Assembly (NCBI GenBank): GCA_963705525.1
Contig: CAVPJW010000001.1
Span: 62,001-126,000, forward strand
DNA from: CAVPJW01 sp963705525
GTDB lineage: Bacteria; Acidobacteriota; Vicinamibacteria; Vicinamibacterales; CAVPJW01
DNA length: 64,000 bases
Direction of reading: 5' to 3'
Shown: one piece after another, positions 30,322 to 37,651 of the stretch
Numbering within the stretch: the stretch's first letter is position 1
Layout: every line of letters starts with the position of its first letter
Translations under genes and position numbers: made by a program
The notes under the pieces: generated by a model
Seen by the model: only the letters and a program-made list of their open reading frames with translations
Told to the model about the DNA's origin: nothing
Databases searched by the model: none

Positions 30322-31644
30322 TCAAGCCGTCAGACTCCTGTGTGTCGGCGCCATAGCCCTCGCCAGATCGGCCGCGAACTTCCGGCCATCCTGCTCGTCG
30401 AGCGCCGCCGTGGTCACGCGAATAGCGGGCGCCGATTCCAGTCGAAAGCGCTCGCCGGCGGCGACGGCCCACCCTGCTTCGAGCAGCGCCTGCACAGTGT
30501 TCGATTCGTCCTGCACCGGTATCCAGACATTCAGACCCGATCCGCCAGTCGACCCGATGCCCTGCTTCGACAGCGCGTCCATCAGCGCAGTGCGACGGCG
30601 AGCGTATGTTGCCTCCGCACGAGCGAGGAGCCGCGCCGTGTCAGGCCGAGACCAGAGCATCAGCACGAGCTCCTGCAACACATGGCTGACCCATCTGATG
30701 CCGATAGCCAGGCGCCCTTCGAGCCGTCCAACCGTATAGGCATCGCCCGCGATGAGGGCGACCCGCAAGTCGGGTCCGAGAAATTTCGACACCGATCGGG
30801 CGACCGCCCATCGAGCGCGTCGCGCGTCGATCAGCGTGATGGCCGGCGCTCCTGCGATCGGCCCCGCGTGGTCGTCCTCAATCAGCAGCACTTCCGGAAA
30901 CCGATCGAGCACGGCCTTCAACTGCTCACCGCGGCGGCGCGTGAAAGCGGCCCCGGTCGGATTCTGCGCCCGCGGGGTCGCGATGAGTCCGCGCGCACCT
31001 GCTCTCAACGCCCGCGATAACGGCTCGGGCGCGATCCCTTCTCCATCCATCGGGACCGGAATGGGCGTCAACCCTCTCGCGGCCAGGAGATCCAGGATGC
31101 CGTAGAAGCACGGATCCTCGACCGCAATGGCATCGCCCGCCCGGAGATGCACGTCGAGCACACGCTCGATGCCGTCCAGCGCTCCGCTGACGACGGTCAC
31201 ATCGTGTGCGGGAATGCGATCGGCCAGGAAGCGGCGCCTGGCGAAGGCGATCAAGCCAGGGAAGTTGAGCTCTCCGCCGTACAACCGCGGCTCCGGCGAC
31301 AGTTTTCCCAGGCCGGGCTGAAGACGAGGCAGGAGCCGCGCGTCCGGATTGCCTTCCGACAAATCGCGAACGCCGGCGGGGAGGGCCTGCCGGGCTGGGA
31401 ACCGCATGGCCGGTCGATTGGCGATCCGTGTGCCACGTCGCCCCTGGGCGGTGACGATGCCCCGGAGGCGCAGCGTTTGATATGCCGCGGCGACCGTTGT
31501 CGGACTGACGTCGAGGGTGGCCGCCACATCGCGAATCGGCGGCAGCAGGGTGCCGGGCGGGCAGCGGCCCGCGTCGACGGCGGCCTCGATCGACTGCACG
31601 ATGTTGACCGCGCCGGGTCCCCGGATATATTGTTGTACTGTCAT
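30322..31644 (-). CDS. MocR-type regulator (GntR wHTH fused to aminotransferase-like domain)
   Basis: A 440-residue regulator. Residues ~5-75 form a GntR winged helix (GTLLPPIRDVAATLDVSPTT, VAAAYQTLRLRGIV); the rest is a fold-type I aminotransferase domain with PLP lysine 287 in SVSKFLGPD and NPTGAAF upstream. MocR proteins usually sense PLP or an amine through this domain. It is divergent from the flavin/PNPOx-like gene at 31693, its probable target, and repeated TTGTAC words overlap both the start codon and the intergenic gap. ATG 31644 is preferred to the upstream start at 31668 because the latter lies inside the presumed operator. Confidence 0.9.
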   Translation of the reverse strand: MTVQQYIRGPGAVNIVQSIEAAVDAGRCPPGTLLPPIRDVAATLDVSPTTVAAAYQTLRLRGIVTAQGRRGTRIANRPAMRFPARQALPAGVRDLSEGNPDARLLPRLQPGLGKLSPEPRLYGGELNFPGLIAFARRRFLADRIPAHDVTVVSGALDGIERVLDVHLRAGDAIAVEDPCFYGILDLLAARGLTPIPVPMDGEGIAPEPLSRALRAGARGLIATPRAQNPTGAAFTRRRGEQLKAVLDRFPEVLLIEDDHAGPIAGAPAITLIDARRARWAVARSVSKFLGPDLRVALIAGDAYTVGRLEGRLAIGIRWVSHVLQELVLMLWSRPDTARLLARAEATYARRRTALMDALSKQGIGSTGGSGLNVWIPVQDESNTVQALLEAGWAVAAGERFRLESAPAIRVTTAALDEQDGRKFAADLARAMAPTHRSLTA

Positions 31645-31668
31645 AAAACGTTGTACGTACTGTAACAA
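31630..31668. promoter_or_regulatory. Probable MocR operator: repeated TTGTAC words
   Basis: GTTGTACTGT is followed by GTTGTACGTACTGTAAC, giving two direct GTTGTAC words about 20 bp apart and a GTACGTAC palindrome, astride the MocR start codon and ~25 bp before the PNPOx-like gene. MocR regulators often bind direct repeats. Assignment is by position and repetition only. Confidence 0.5.
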
Positions 31669-31692
31669 AAGTCACGTCCCAAGGAAAGCATC

Positions 31693-32352
31693 ATGCCGAT
31701 CAGCCGTGAGATTCCCGTCACCGACCGCACGACGGTCAAGCGCCATCCCGAACGCGGCAAGTACGACCGTGCGACGCTCGAGTCCATCCTGGACGAGGGT
31801 CTGGTTGCGCACGTGGGATTCGTCAGCGACGGCAAGCCGTTCGTTATCCCGGCGCTGTTCGCGCGTGTGGGCGACACGGTCTACATCCACGGGTCGGCGA
31901 TCAGCCGGATGCTGGGAACGATTGGCTCGGGCGTTGACGTCTGCATCACCGTGACGCTTCTGGACGGCCTCGTGCTGGCGCGCTCCGCGTTCAACCATTC
32001 GATGAACTATCGTTCCGCGGTCATCTTCGGCACCGGCCGCATCGTGACCGATCGGGCGGAAAAGCTCGCGGCGCTGCGCGCGACGGTCGAGCACGTGGTC
32101 CAGGGCAGGTGGGACGATGCGCGGCAGCCGAGCGAAAACGAGATGGCCGCGACGCTCGTGGTCGGCGTGCCGCTGACGGAGGCGTCCGCAAAGGTCAGGA
32201 CCGGGCCGCCGAAGGATCAGGAAAGCGACTACAGCCGGCCAGTCTGGGCCGGCGTCGTGCCGTTGACGCTCACAGCGGGTGCACCGATTGCCGATCCGCT
32301 CCTTGCACCAGGCCTCGAAGTGCCGGCTTACCTGACCGACTACAAGCGCTAG
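31693..32352 (+). CDS. Pyridoxamine 5'-phosphate oxidase-like FMN-binding protein
   Basis: A 219-residue split-barrel flavoprotein of the PNPOx-like (nitroimidazole-resistance/NimA-like) type, with GLVAHVGFVSDGKPFVIPAL, YIHGSAISRML and FNHSMNYRSAVIFG. It binds FMN, and may reduce or bind a small molecule. ATG 31693 has AAGGAAAG at good spacing. The divergent MocR gene and TTGTAC words suggest it belongs to a PLP-linked circuit, though it lacks the length of true PdxH. Its TAG stop is followed by a short GTAGTTCTTA word of the class A family. Confidence 0.85.
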   Translation: MPISREIPVTDRTTVKRHPERGKYDRATLESILDEGLVAHVGFVSDGKPFVIPALFARVGDTVYIHGSAISRMLGTIGSGVDVCITVTLLDGLVLARSAFNHSMNYRSAVIFGTGRIVTDRAEKLAALRATVEHVVQGRWDDARQPSENEMAATLVVGVPLTEASAKVRTGPPKDQESDYSRPVWAGVVPLTLTAGAPIADPLLAPGLEVPAYLTDYKR

Positions 32353-32392
32353 GTAGTTCTTAAGAATTACGTTGGTTCTCCAAGAGGGGGGT

Positions 32393-32420
32393 CGGTCCGT
32401 CGCACGAAGTCGACGGACCG
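32393..32420. terminator. Perfect hairpin between convergent genes
   Basis: CGGTCCGTCG, loop CACGAAGT, CGACGGACCG: a 10-bp perfect stem midway between the stop at 32352 and the convergent stop at 32442. There is no T-tract on either side, so it may act as an RNA 3'-end stabiliser or weak bidirectional terminator. Confidence 0.5.
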
Positions 32421-32441
32421 ATTCGAGGGGCGTAAGAGCGG

Positions 32442-32594
32442 CTAGCGTGAGCTGGTGACGGCGCCTCGGGTGAGGGCAACACACACGAGAATTCCCAAGG
32501 CAGCGACGCCCAGCACGGGATGCAGACGGTACAAGAGCACGAGCACCGAGACTGCGATGACGCCGACGACAACCTTGCTTGCAGATTGAGCCAT
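32442..32594 (-). CDS. Small single-helix membrane protein (50 aa)
   Basis: Fifty residues starting MAQSASKVVVGVIAVSVLVL, with one long hydrophobic region (about 8-42) interrupted by YRLHP, and a short polar tail. GAGAGG lies upstream of ATG 32594 at suitable spacing. No family is recognised. The frame is open upstream to 32939 but without coding character there. It converges with the PNPOx-like gene. Confidence 0.55.
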   Translation of the reverse strand: MAQSASKVVVGVIAVSVLVLLYRLHPVLGVAALGILVCVALTRGAVTSSR

Positions 32595-32689
32595 ACAGCC
32601 TCTCGTTGCCGGGCGCCTCGTCAACCCGGGCTGGCCGTCTAGAGAGCAACGGCGGGGCCAAATGTCCAGATCCTCTAAAATCCTCGAAA

Positions 32690-32835
32690 TCCTTAGCAAA
32701 ACGCAAAAAGGAAGGGCGGTTCGCGCGTCGAGTGGCACGGACTGCCATCTTTCGCTGTGCCGCGCTGAGACATCCGTGTGACGCGACGGAACAGCGAGGT
32801 GGGCAGGCCGCGAGTTGTTCGCCCGCGGCCTTTTT
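32690..32835 (+). ncRNA. Candidate small RNA ending in a strong intrinsic terminator
   Basis: An AT-richer stretch with a TAAAAT box (32676-32681) precedes a structured segment. TCGCTGT (32752-32758) pairs perfectly with ACAGCGA (32791-32797), and inside it CGCG pairs with CGCG and ACA with TGT round a UCCG loop. Directly after comes GGCCGCG-loop-CGCGGCC followed by TTTTT (32806-32835), a classical terminator. No reading frame explains the conservation-like structure. The 5' end is a guess from the TAAAAT box. Confidence 0.45.
32806..32835 (+). terminator. Intrinsic terminator
   Basis: Seven-base-pair stem GGCCGCG / CGCGGCC (32806-32812 with 32824-32830) and a run of five T residues. It can only serve the structured transcript upstream, because no plus-strand gene ends here. 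Confidence 0.75.
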
Positions 32836-33384
32836 CGGAGGATGGTCTGACAAAAAGCGCTGCGATATGGCACCCCGCCCCGCGAAGATCGAAGGGCGTT
32901 CCTGGGTGAACTATTGGAGCGGCTCCGAGAAACCAGCAACTGCGGCCGAGGAGGAGACGGCGGATCCCGATGTGGGCGTGCTCACGAGACGGAGAGTGGT
33001 GCCAACGCCCCCTACGCCGTCATTGGTTGCGCGAAGCTGTAGTAATTGAGAGGGCTCGACCGCAAAGCCACGGGTGAGCCTGTGCCAGCCAGATGCAATC
33101 GTGGCGAGTCAGCGGCTTATTCAGCCTGAAATCCAACCACTCCAAGTGAAGGAAACGTGACGACAATGCGCCAGGGGGGAATGACGAACGATCAGGGTCA
33201 GCGACCGACCGGCGTACTGCTGAGCTTTCCTTCGATTGTCAAGCTCAGACCGTGTATCCTGTGCCCCGGCCCGCCCACGGGGAAAGACTGAACTGGAGCC
33301 TGTCGGCTCAGGGCGTAAGGCTCAAGAGCGGGGACGGCGGTACAACCTGTGGACGACAAGCCTCGCGAGGAGGAGGGTGTGACG
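32836..33384. other. Gene-poor stretch before the aminotransferase gene
   Basis: About 550 bp without a convincing gene. A possible 41-codon frame starts at ATG 33167 with GAAGGAAA upstream, but it has no recognisable features. At 33058-33106 lies CCGCAAAGCCACGGG followed by a closing CGTGGC, a stem that faintly recalls a c-di-GMP-I (GEMM) core but lacks its other conserved parts. Confidence 0.35.
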
Positions 33385-34683
33385 ATGTGGAGTCGACGAA
33401 GCTTTCTTCGGATGAGCGGCGCCATCGGGTCGACGATGTTCGCGATGAAGGCGAGCGGGCTCGAAGACGTGGAGGCCGCCTCGGCGGCCGTGGCCGATCG
33501 CTCGGCCGAAGATGTTGCGCAGGACGAGTTCTACTGGCGCGAGATTCAGGAGGCGTTCACGCTCGATCGCACCCTGACGAACCTCAATAACGGGAACAGC
33601 TGCCCGAGCCCGCGCGTGGTGCACGAGGCGTACAAGCGTTACCTGGACTACTCGAACCAGGCGCCCGTCTACCACCGCACGCTCCTCGAGAAGAACATCG
33701 AGACGGTGCGACGACGACTGGCCGCCGAGTTCGGATGCGACACCGAAGAGATGGCGATTACCCGCAATTCGAGCGAATCGCTGCAGATCGCCCAGAACGG
33801 GCTCGATCTCAAGCCGGGCGACGAGGTCATCACGACCGAGCAGGACTATCCCCGCATGCTGACCACGTGGGATCAGCGGATGCGCCGCGACAAGATCAAG
33901 GTGACACGGCTCAATTTCCCGGTGCCGACGACCCAGCAGGACTTGTACGACCGCTTCGAAAAGGCGATTACGCCGCAAACGAAGGTGCTGCACTTCTGTC
34001 ACATCACGAATCTCACGGGCCAGCTCTTCCCGGTCGCGCAACTGAGTCGCATGGCCCGCCAGCGCGGCATCGTCACCGTCGTCGATGGCGCGCACGCGGT
34101 GGCGCATTTCCCCTACAAGCTTCGGGACCTCGAATGCGACTACTACGGCACCAGCCTGCACAAGTGGCTCCTGGCGCCGACGGGCACCGGGTTCCTGTAC
34201 GTGCGGAAGGATCGGATTGCGAACACGTGGCCGCTCCAGGCGGCGCCGGAGCGCGAGGACAAGGACATCAGGAAGTTCGAGGAGATCGGGACCAGTCCCG
34301 CGGCGACGAAGGCCGCGATTGCCGAGGCCCTGGCATTCCATCAAGCCGTGGGCGCCGAGCGGAAGGCGGCACGTCTCCGCTTCCTGACGCTCCGCTGGGC
34401 GAATCAGGTGAAGGTGAATCCGCGCATCAAGATCTACTCGAACCTCGACGCGGGACAGACCTGGGGACTGGCGCTCGTCGGCATCGAGGGCATCGACCCG
34501 AAACAGATCACCTCGTACCTCTGGGACAAGTATCGAATCATCGTGGTCGCGATCAATCGCGACGACTACCAGGGGATTCGCGTGACGCCGAACATCTACT
34601 CGATGCTCGAGGAAGTCGATACGTTCGCGGCGGCCATGCTGGAGATTGCGAAGAACGGGATTCCGGCGGCGGCAACGGCGTGA
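33385..34683 (+). CDS. Tat-exported class V aminotransferase-fold enzyme
   Basis: A 432-residue PLP enzyme with an N-terminal twin-arginine signal (MWSRRSFLRMSGAIGSTMFA). The body is a fold-type I class V enzyme of the isopenicillin-N-epimerase/NifS-like group: NNGNSCPSPRVVHEAY near the start, NLTGQLFPVAQLSRMARQRG, VVDGAHAVAHF (PLP Asp), and SLHKWL with PLP Lys260. The Shine-Dalgarno GGAGGAGGG precedes ATG 33385 by 7 bases; GTG 33379 is also possible. Export of a PLP enzyme to the periplasm is unusual. No pathway partner is adjacent, so the substrate is open. Confidence 0.9.
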   Translation: MWSRRSFLRMSGAIGSTMFAMKASGLEDVEAASAAVADRSAEDVAQDEFYWREIQEAFTLDRTLTNLNNGNSCPSPRVVHEAYKRYLDYSNQAPVYHRTLLEKNIETVRRRLAAEFGCDTEEMAITRNSSESLQIAQNGLDLKPGDEVITTEQDYPRMLTTWDQRMRRDKIKVTRLNFPVPTTQQDLYDRFEKAITPQTKVLHFCHITNLTGQLFPVAQLSRMARQRGIVTVVDGAHAVAHFPYKLRDLECDYYGTSLHKWLLAPTGTGFLYVRKDRIANTWPLQAAPEREDKDIRKFEEIGTSPAATKAAIAEALAFHQAVGAERKAARLRFLTLRWANQVKVNPRIKIYSNLDAGQTWGLALVGIEGIDPKQITSYLWDKYRIIVVAINRDDYQGIRVTPNIYSMLEEVDTFAAAMLEIAKNGIPAAATA

Positions 34684-34694
34684 TTGGCCGGTGT

Positions 34695-34778
34695 GGCCAG
34701 ACCTGAAGATCTGGCCTCGCCTTCCAGCGTGCATTGGTTGTATTCGTAGTATTCGTAGCCCAGACCTTCAGGTCTGGG
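34695..34778. repeat. Palindromes GGCCAGA..TCTGGCC and CCCAGACCTTCAGGTCTGGG
   Basis: Two related inverted repeats lie between convergent genes: 34695-34716 and the perfect 20-bp palindrome 34759-34778, separated by a TATTCGTAGTATTCGTAG direct repeat. A third copy of the core sits next to the class A repeat at 21091. The shared core suggests a dispersed repeat family. Confidence 0.7.
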
Positions 34779-34859
34779 ATCCTGCGGTCCTATGATGCGC
34801 GAACTGATGACCGCTCCCACATCCTTGTCCAGATGCAGACGCCCCATCATCGTCCTGAC

Positions 34860-37028
34860 TCACTTGATATAACCGAGCGATCGAAGCCGCTCCAGCGTCT
34901 CAGGGTCCGTCACCGGTGCGCCCTGATCGCTTGCCGCGAGCGAGGTCAGCCAGGCGTCGAGGCTCTTCTGGAGTTCGATCGCCGCGCGATTGTCGGGCCG
35001 GTAGAGGTCTGTCGTCTCGTGCGGGTCACGGTCGAGATCGTAGAGCTCTCGCTCTCCCGTCGACGAGCTGATCAGCTTGAGCGGGCCCGCAACGATCGCA
35101 CGCTGCACGCGGTCGCCTCGTGGCCCGAGGCGCCGGAAGACGGTGCGAGGAAACGATTCGGCGATGACGGGCCGGAGCGCCTGGTTCGACGTCGCGACCA
35201 GGCTTCGCCCCTCGGTGCCGCGGGGCGCCTCGGTGTCCAGGAGATCGACCACCGTGGGCAGGATGTCGATCAGGCTGACCGGATCGCGCACGACGCGGGC
35301 TTCGCGCGAACGAGGATATTTGATGATGAGCGGCACGCGGATCTGATCGTCGTAGACCGACGTGCCGTGCTCGACGAATCCTTTGTCCCCGAAGGCCTCG
35401 CCATGGTCCGCCGTGACGATGATGAGCGAATCGTCGTAGTCAGTCCGCCGAGCGAGTCGGTGGAGAAGCTTTCCCATCTCTTCATCGAGGAACGCGAGCC
35501 CTCCGTCGTACTGCGATAGCAGATGGTTCCGTTCCTTGCTGGTGACCTTCCGCTCTCCGCGAAGGACGGCATTGCGGAGGTCAACGTAACCGCTCCGATC
35601 GAAGGTGGCGTCTTTGCCCGGAAAGAGCGTGTCGAACGGCGGGGGCGGCGCGTACGGCCAGTGAACGTCCATGTAGTTGACGAAGAGAAAGAATCGCTGA
35701 CCGTTGCGGCCGATGCGATCCAAAAGCGCGCCGACGTCCCTATTGATGCGCGCCGCACTGTCATATGGAGGAGGCTGCCACGTCACTCCCGCGCCAGTCG
35801 TCCAGCGATCGGCGACGAACCGCAAGAAGGAGCTGGGTGCGGGCGCGACGCATCGGTGCGACTGCACGACGAAGCGGTGGAAGCCCTGGTCGAGGTTGTA
35901 CCCCTCGCTGGCGAAGCCGTAGTTCGAGATGACCGCTGCCGTGAAGTAGCTCCGCGACTTCAGCATTTCGGCCAGCGTGACGAATCGATCGGCGAGGCCG
36001 TATCCGCCGGCCGCGACAGGAACGTGGCGTGTCGGATCTCCGGGATAGGCCCCGTGCGAGGATGGGAGCAGTCCGGTAAAGAGCGACGCATGACTGCTGA
36101 GCGTGTAGTTCGAGGCGGACGTGGCGCGAGTGTAGACCGTGGCCGATTGAGCGAAGCGTCGCAGATTGGGCGTCGTGTCGCGGTCGTAGCCGTAAAGCGA
36201 GAGATTTTCAGCACGCGCCGTATCCATGACCAGAACGATGACGTTCGGACGGGTCGACGTCGGCGGCGCGGCCTCGAGGCCTGGCGCGTACAGGTAGCCC
36301 GACCGATCCGCCGTCCAACCAACGGCAACCACTGCCGCACACGCAAGCGTCGCCCGAAGCAGGCGGCCGGCCGGTGATGGTCCGTCATCGTGCGCCTGGT
36401 CGGTAACGCGGTCCGACATTCGTTCTCGTCGCAGGTTCAGCGCGACGAGCGCCGTCAGCGTCACGAGGTACAGGAGCGCGCCCAGGTAGATGGGAACCCG
36501 CGCGTCGCCAGTCCAGGCGCGACTGGCAAACGCCGGAAGGCCGAGCAGCACGACAGAAACGAGCCAGGGATTCGTGAGCGAGGAGATCGGTTTGTTGAAT
36601 CGATTGACCAGCGCCGTGACCGTCAGGCCAGTCGCGACGCCCATCGCCGCCATGAACATGGCGCGGGCACTGCCCCGGATGTCGAGCTGCGCGACAACCC
36701 CCGCCGCTGACGCGAGCGCAAGGCATGCCACGCTCGCGGCGATGACGAACGGTCCGGCGGTGGAGTGTGAGGGCCGATCCGGATGACCGGCCCGCATTAG
36801 ATGAAGCAAAGCGGCGAGTGATCCGACGAGTGCTCCGACGATGGGGTAGAGCAGGATGGCGGCCAGATCCTGGCTCCACTCGAGCGGCGAGCCGCTGCAA
36901 TATGACCGCTCGATGCGAGGCATGAGCGACCACAGGAAGTACTCGACCGTGCCGTACGCGATCCAGGCCGCCGCGCCGAGCAGGGCGCCGCGTCCGGCGA
37001 CGCGGAGCGCTTCAGGACGGGATGTCAT
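34860..37028 (-). CDS. Membrane-anchored sulfatase-fold protein (Thr at the nucleophile position)
   Basis: A 722-residue inner-membrane protein. Residues ~1-250 contain about seven hydrophobic segments; the rest is an alkaline-phosphatase-superfamily catalytic domain. The metal motif is VIVLVMDTARAENLSLYGYD. The signature region reads NYTLSSHASLFTGLLPSSHG, where threonine (near residue 306) stands where sulfatases have the Cys/Ser converted to formylglycine. ADHGEAFGDKGFVEHGTSVY and later PLIIKYP and LYDLDRDPHET are typical of the family. This suggests a phosphodiesterase or phospho-headgroup transferase rather than a true sulfatase. It lies a few bases from the peroxiredoxin gene, which is on the same strand. 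Confidence 0.85.
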   Translation of the reverse strand: MTSRPEALRVAGRGALLGAAAWIAYGTVEYFLWSLMPRIERSYCSGSPLEWSQDLAAILLYPIVGALVGSLAALLHLMRAGHPDRPSHSTAGPFVIAASVACLALASAAGVVAQLDIRGSARAMFMAAMGVATGLTVTALVNRFNKPISSLTNPWLVSVVLLGLPAFASRAWTGDARVPIYLGALLYLVTLTALVALNLRRERMSDRVTDQAHDDGPSPAGRLLRATLACAAVVAVGWTADRSGYLYAPGLEAAPPTSTRPNVIVLVMDTARAENLSLYGYDRDTTPNLRRFAQSATVYTRATSASNYTLSSHASLFTGLLPSSHGAYPGDPTRHVPVAAGGYGLADRFVTLAEMLKSRSYFTAAVISNYGFASEGYNLDQGFHRFVVQSHRCVAPAPSSFLRFVADRWTTGAGVTWQPPPYDSAARINRDVGALLDRIGRNGQRFFLFVNYMDVHWPYAPPPPFDTLFPGKDATFDRSGYVDLRNAVLRGERKVTSKERNHLLSQYDGGLAFLDEEMGKLLHRLARRTDYDDSLIIVTADHGEAFGDKGFVEHGTSVYDDQIRVPLIIKYPRSREARVVRDPVSLIDILPTVVDLLDTEAPRGTEGRSLVATSNQALRPVIAESFPRTVFRRLGPRGDRVQRAIVAGPLKLISSSTGERELYDLDRDPHETTDLYRPDNRAAIELQKSLDAWLTSLAASDQGAPVTDPETLERLRSLGYIK

Positions 37029-37077
37029 CGAGGATCCGCGTCAACCGGCGGTCCATGCCGATCGCGCCACGCGGGGC

Positions 37078-37611
37078 TCAGTGACGCGCCGCGATCTTCA
37101 GTTCGCCGAGTTTGGTCGCCATGTCTTCGGCCGACGTGGCCGGCTTGACGGCCTTGTCGATCGCGAGAATCCGGCCGTCCGCACCGATGTAGAACGTCCA
37201 CCGGTTGGCCATGCCGCTCTCGCCGAGGACGCCGTACGCGGCGGCGACCTCTTTGGTGGGGTCGCTGAGCAGAGGAAAGTCCGCATGCTCCTGCGCGGCG
37301 AATCCCTTGTTGTCCTCGAGCGCATCCACACTCGCCATGAAGTAGGTCGTGTCGTACTTCTTGATCATGTCGCCATGCTCGGCCAGCGACTTGCATTCGA
37401 TGGTGCATCCCTTCGTATAGGCCTTCGGGAACCACGCGATGACAATCGCCTGCTTGCCCTTGAAGTCCGACAGCGAGTACGTCTTTCCATCGGATGCCTG
37501 CAGCTTGAAGTCGGGCGCCTTGTCACCCACCTTGAGATCGGCCGCTCCCGCGGGCATGGCCGCGAGGCCAACGAGTACGAGTCCCACCACAGCCGAAACG
37601 ATCGTATCCAT
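37078..37611 (-). CDS. Exported peroxiredoxin (BCP/PrxQ-like)
   Basis: A 177-residue thioredoxin-fold peroxidase with a signal peptide (through MPAGAA). APDFKLQASDGKTYSLSDF opens the fold; the active site is KGCTIECKSL with Cys69 and Cys73, spaced C-x3-C rather than the C-x4-C of classical PrxQ. It would reduce hydrogen or organic peroxides in the periplasm using an external thiol donor. GGAGGAG precedes ATG 37611. It is transcribed in the same direction as the genes on either side, 49 bp from the sulfatase-fold gene and 40 bp from the GH28 gene, so an operon is plausible. Confidence 0.9.
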   Translation of the reverse strand: MDTIVSAVVGLVLVGLAAMPAGAADLKVGDKAPDFKLQASDGKTYSLSDFKGKQAIVIAWFPKAYTKGCTIECKSLAEHGDMIKKYDTTYFMASVDALEDNKGFAAQEHADFPLLSDPTKEVAAAYGVLGESGMANRWTFYIGADGRILAIDKAVKPATSAEDMATKLGELKIAARH

Positions 37612-37651
37612 TAATGCTCCTCCGTCGGTTGGTCAGTGAATCCCAGCCATT

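Noticed and set aside
32579..33049. Plus-strand frame of 156 codons in the candidate small-RNA region
   Set aside because: No motif, biased composition, and it crosses a strong terminator.
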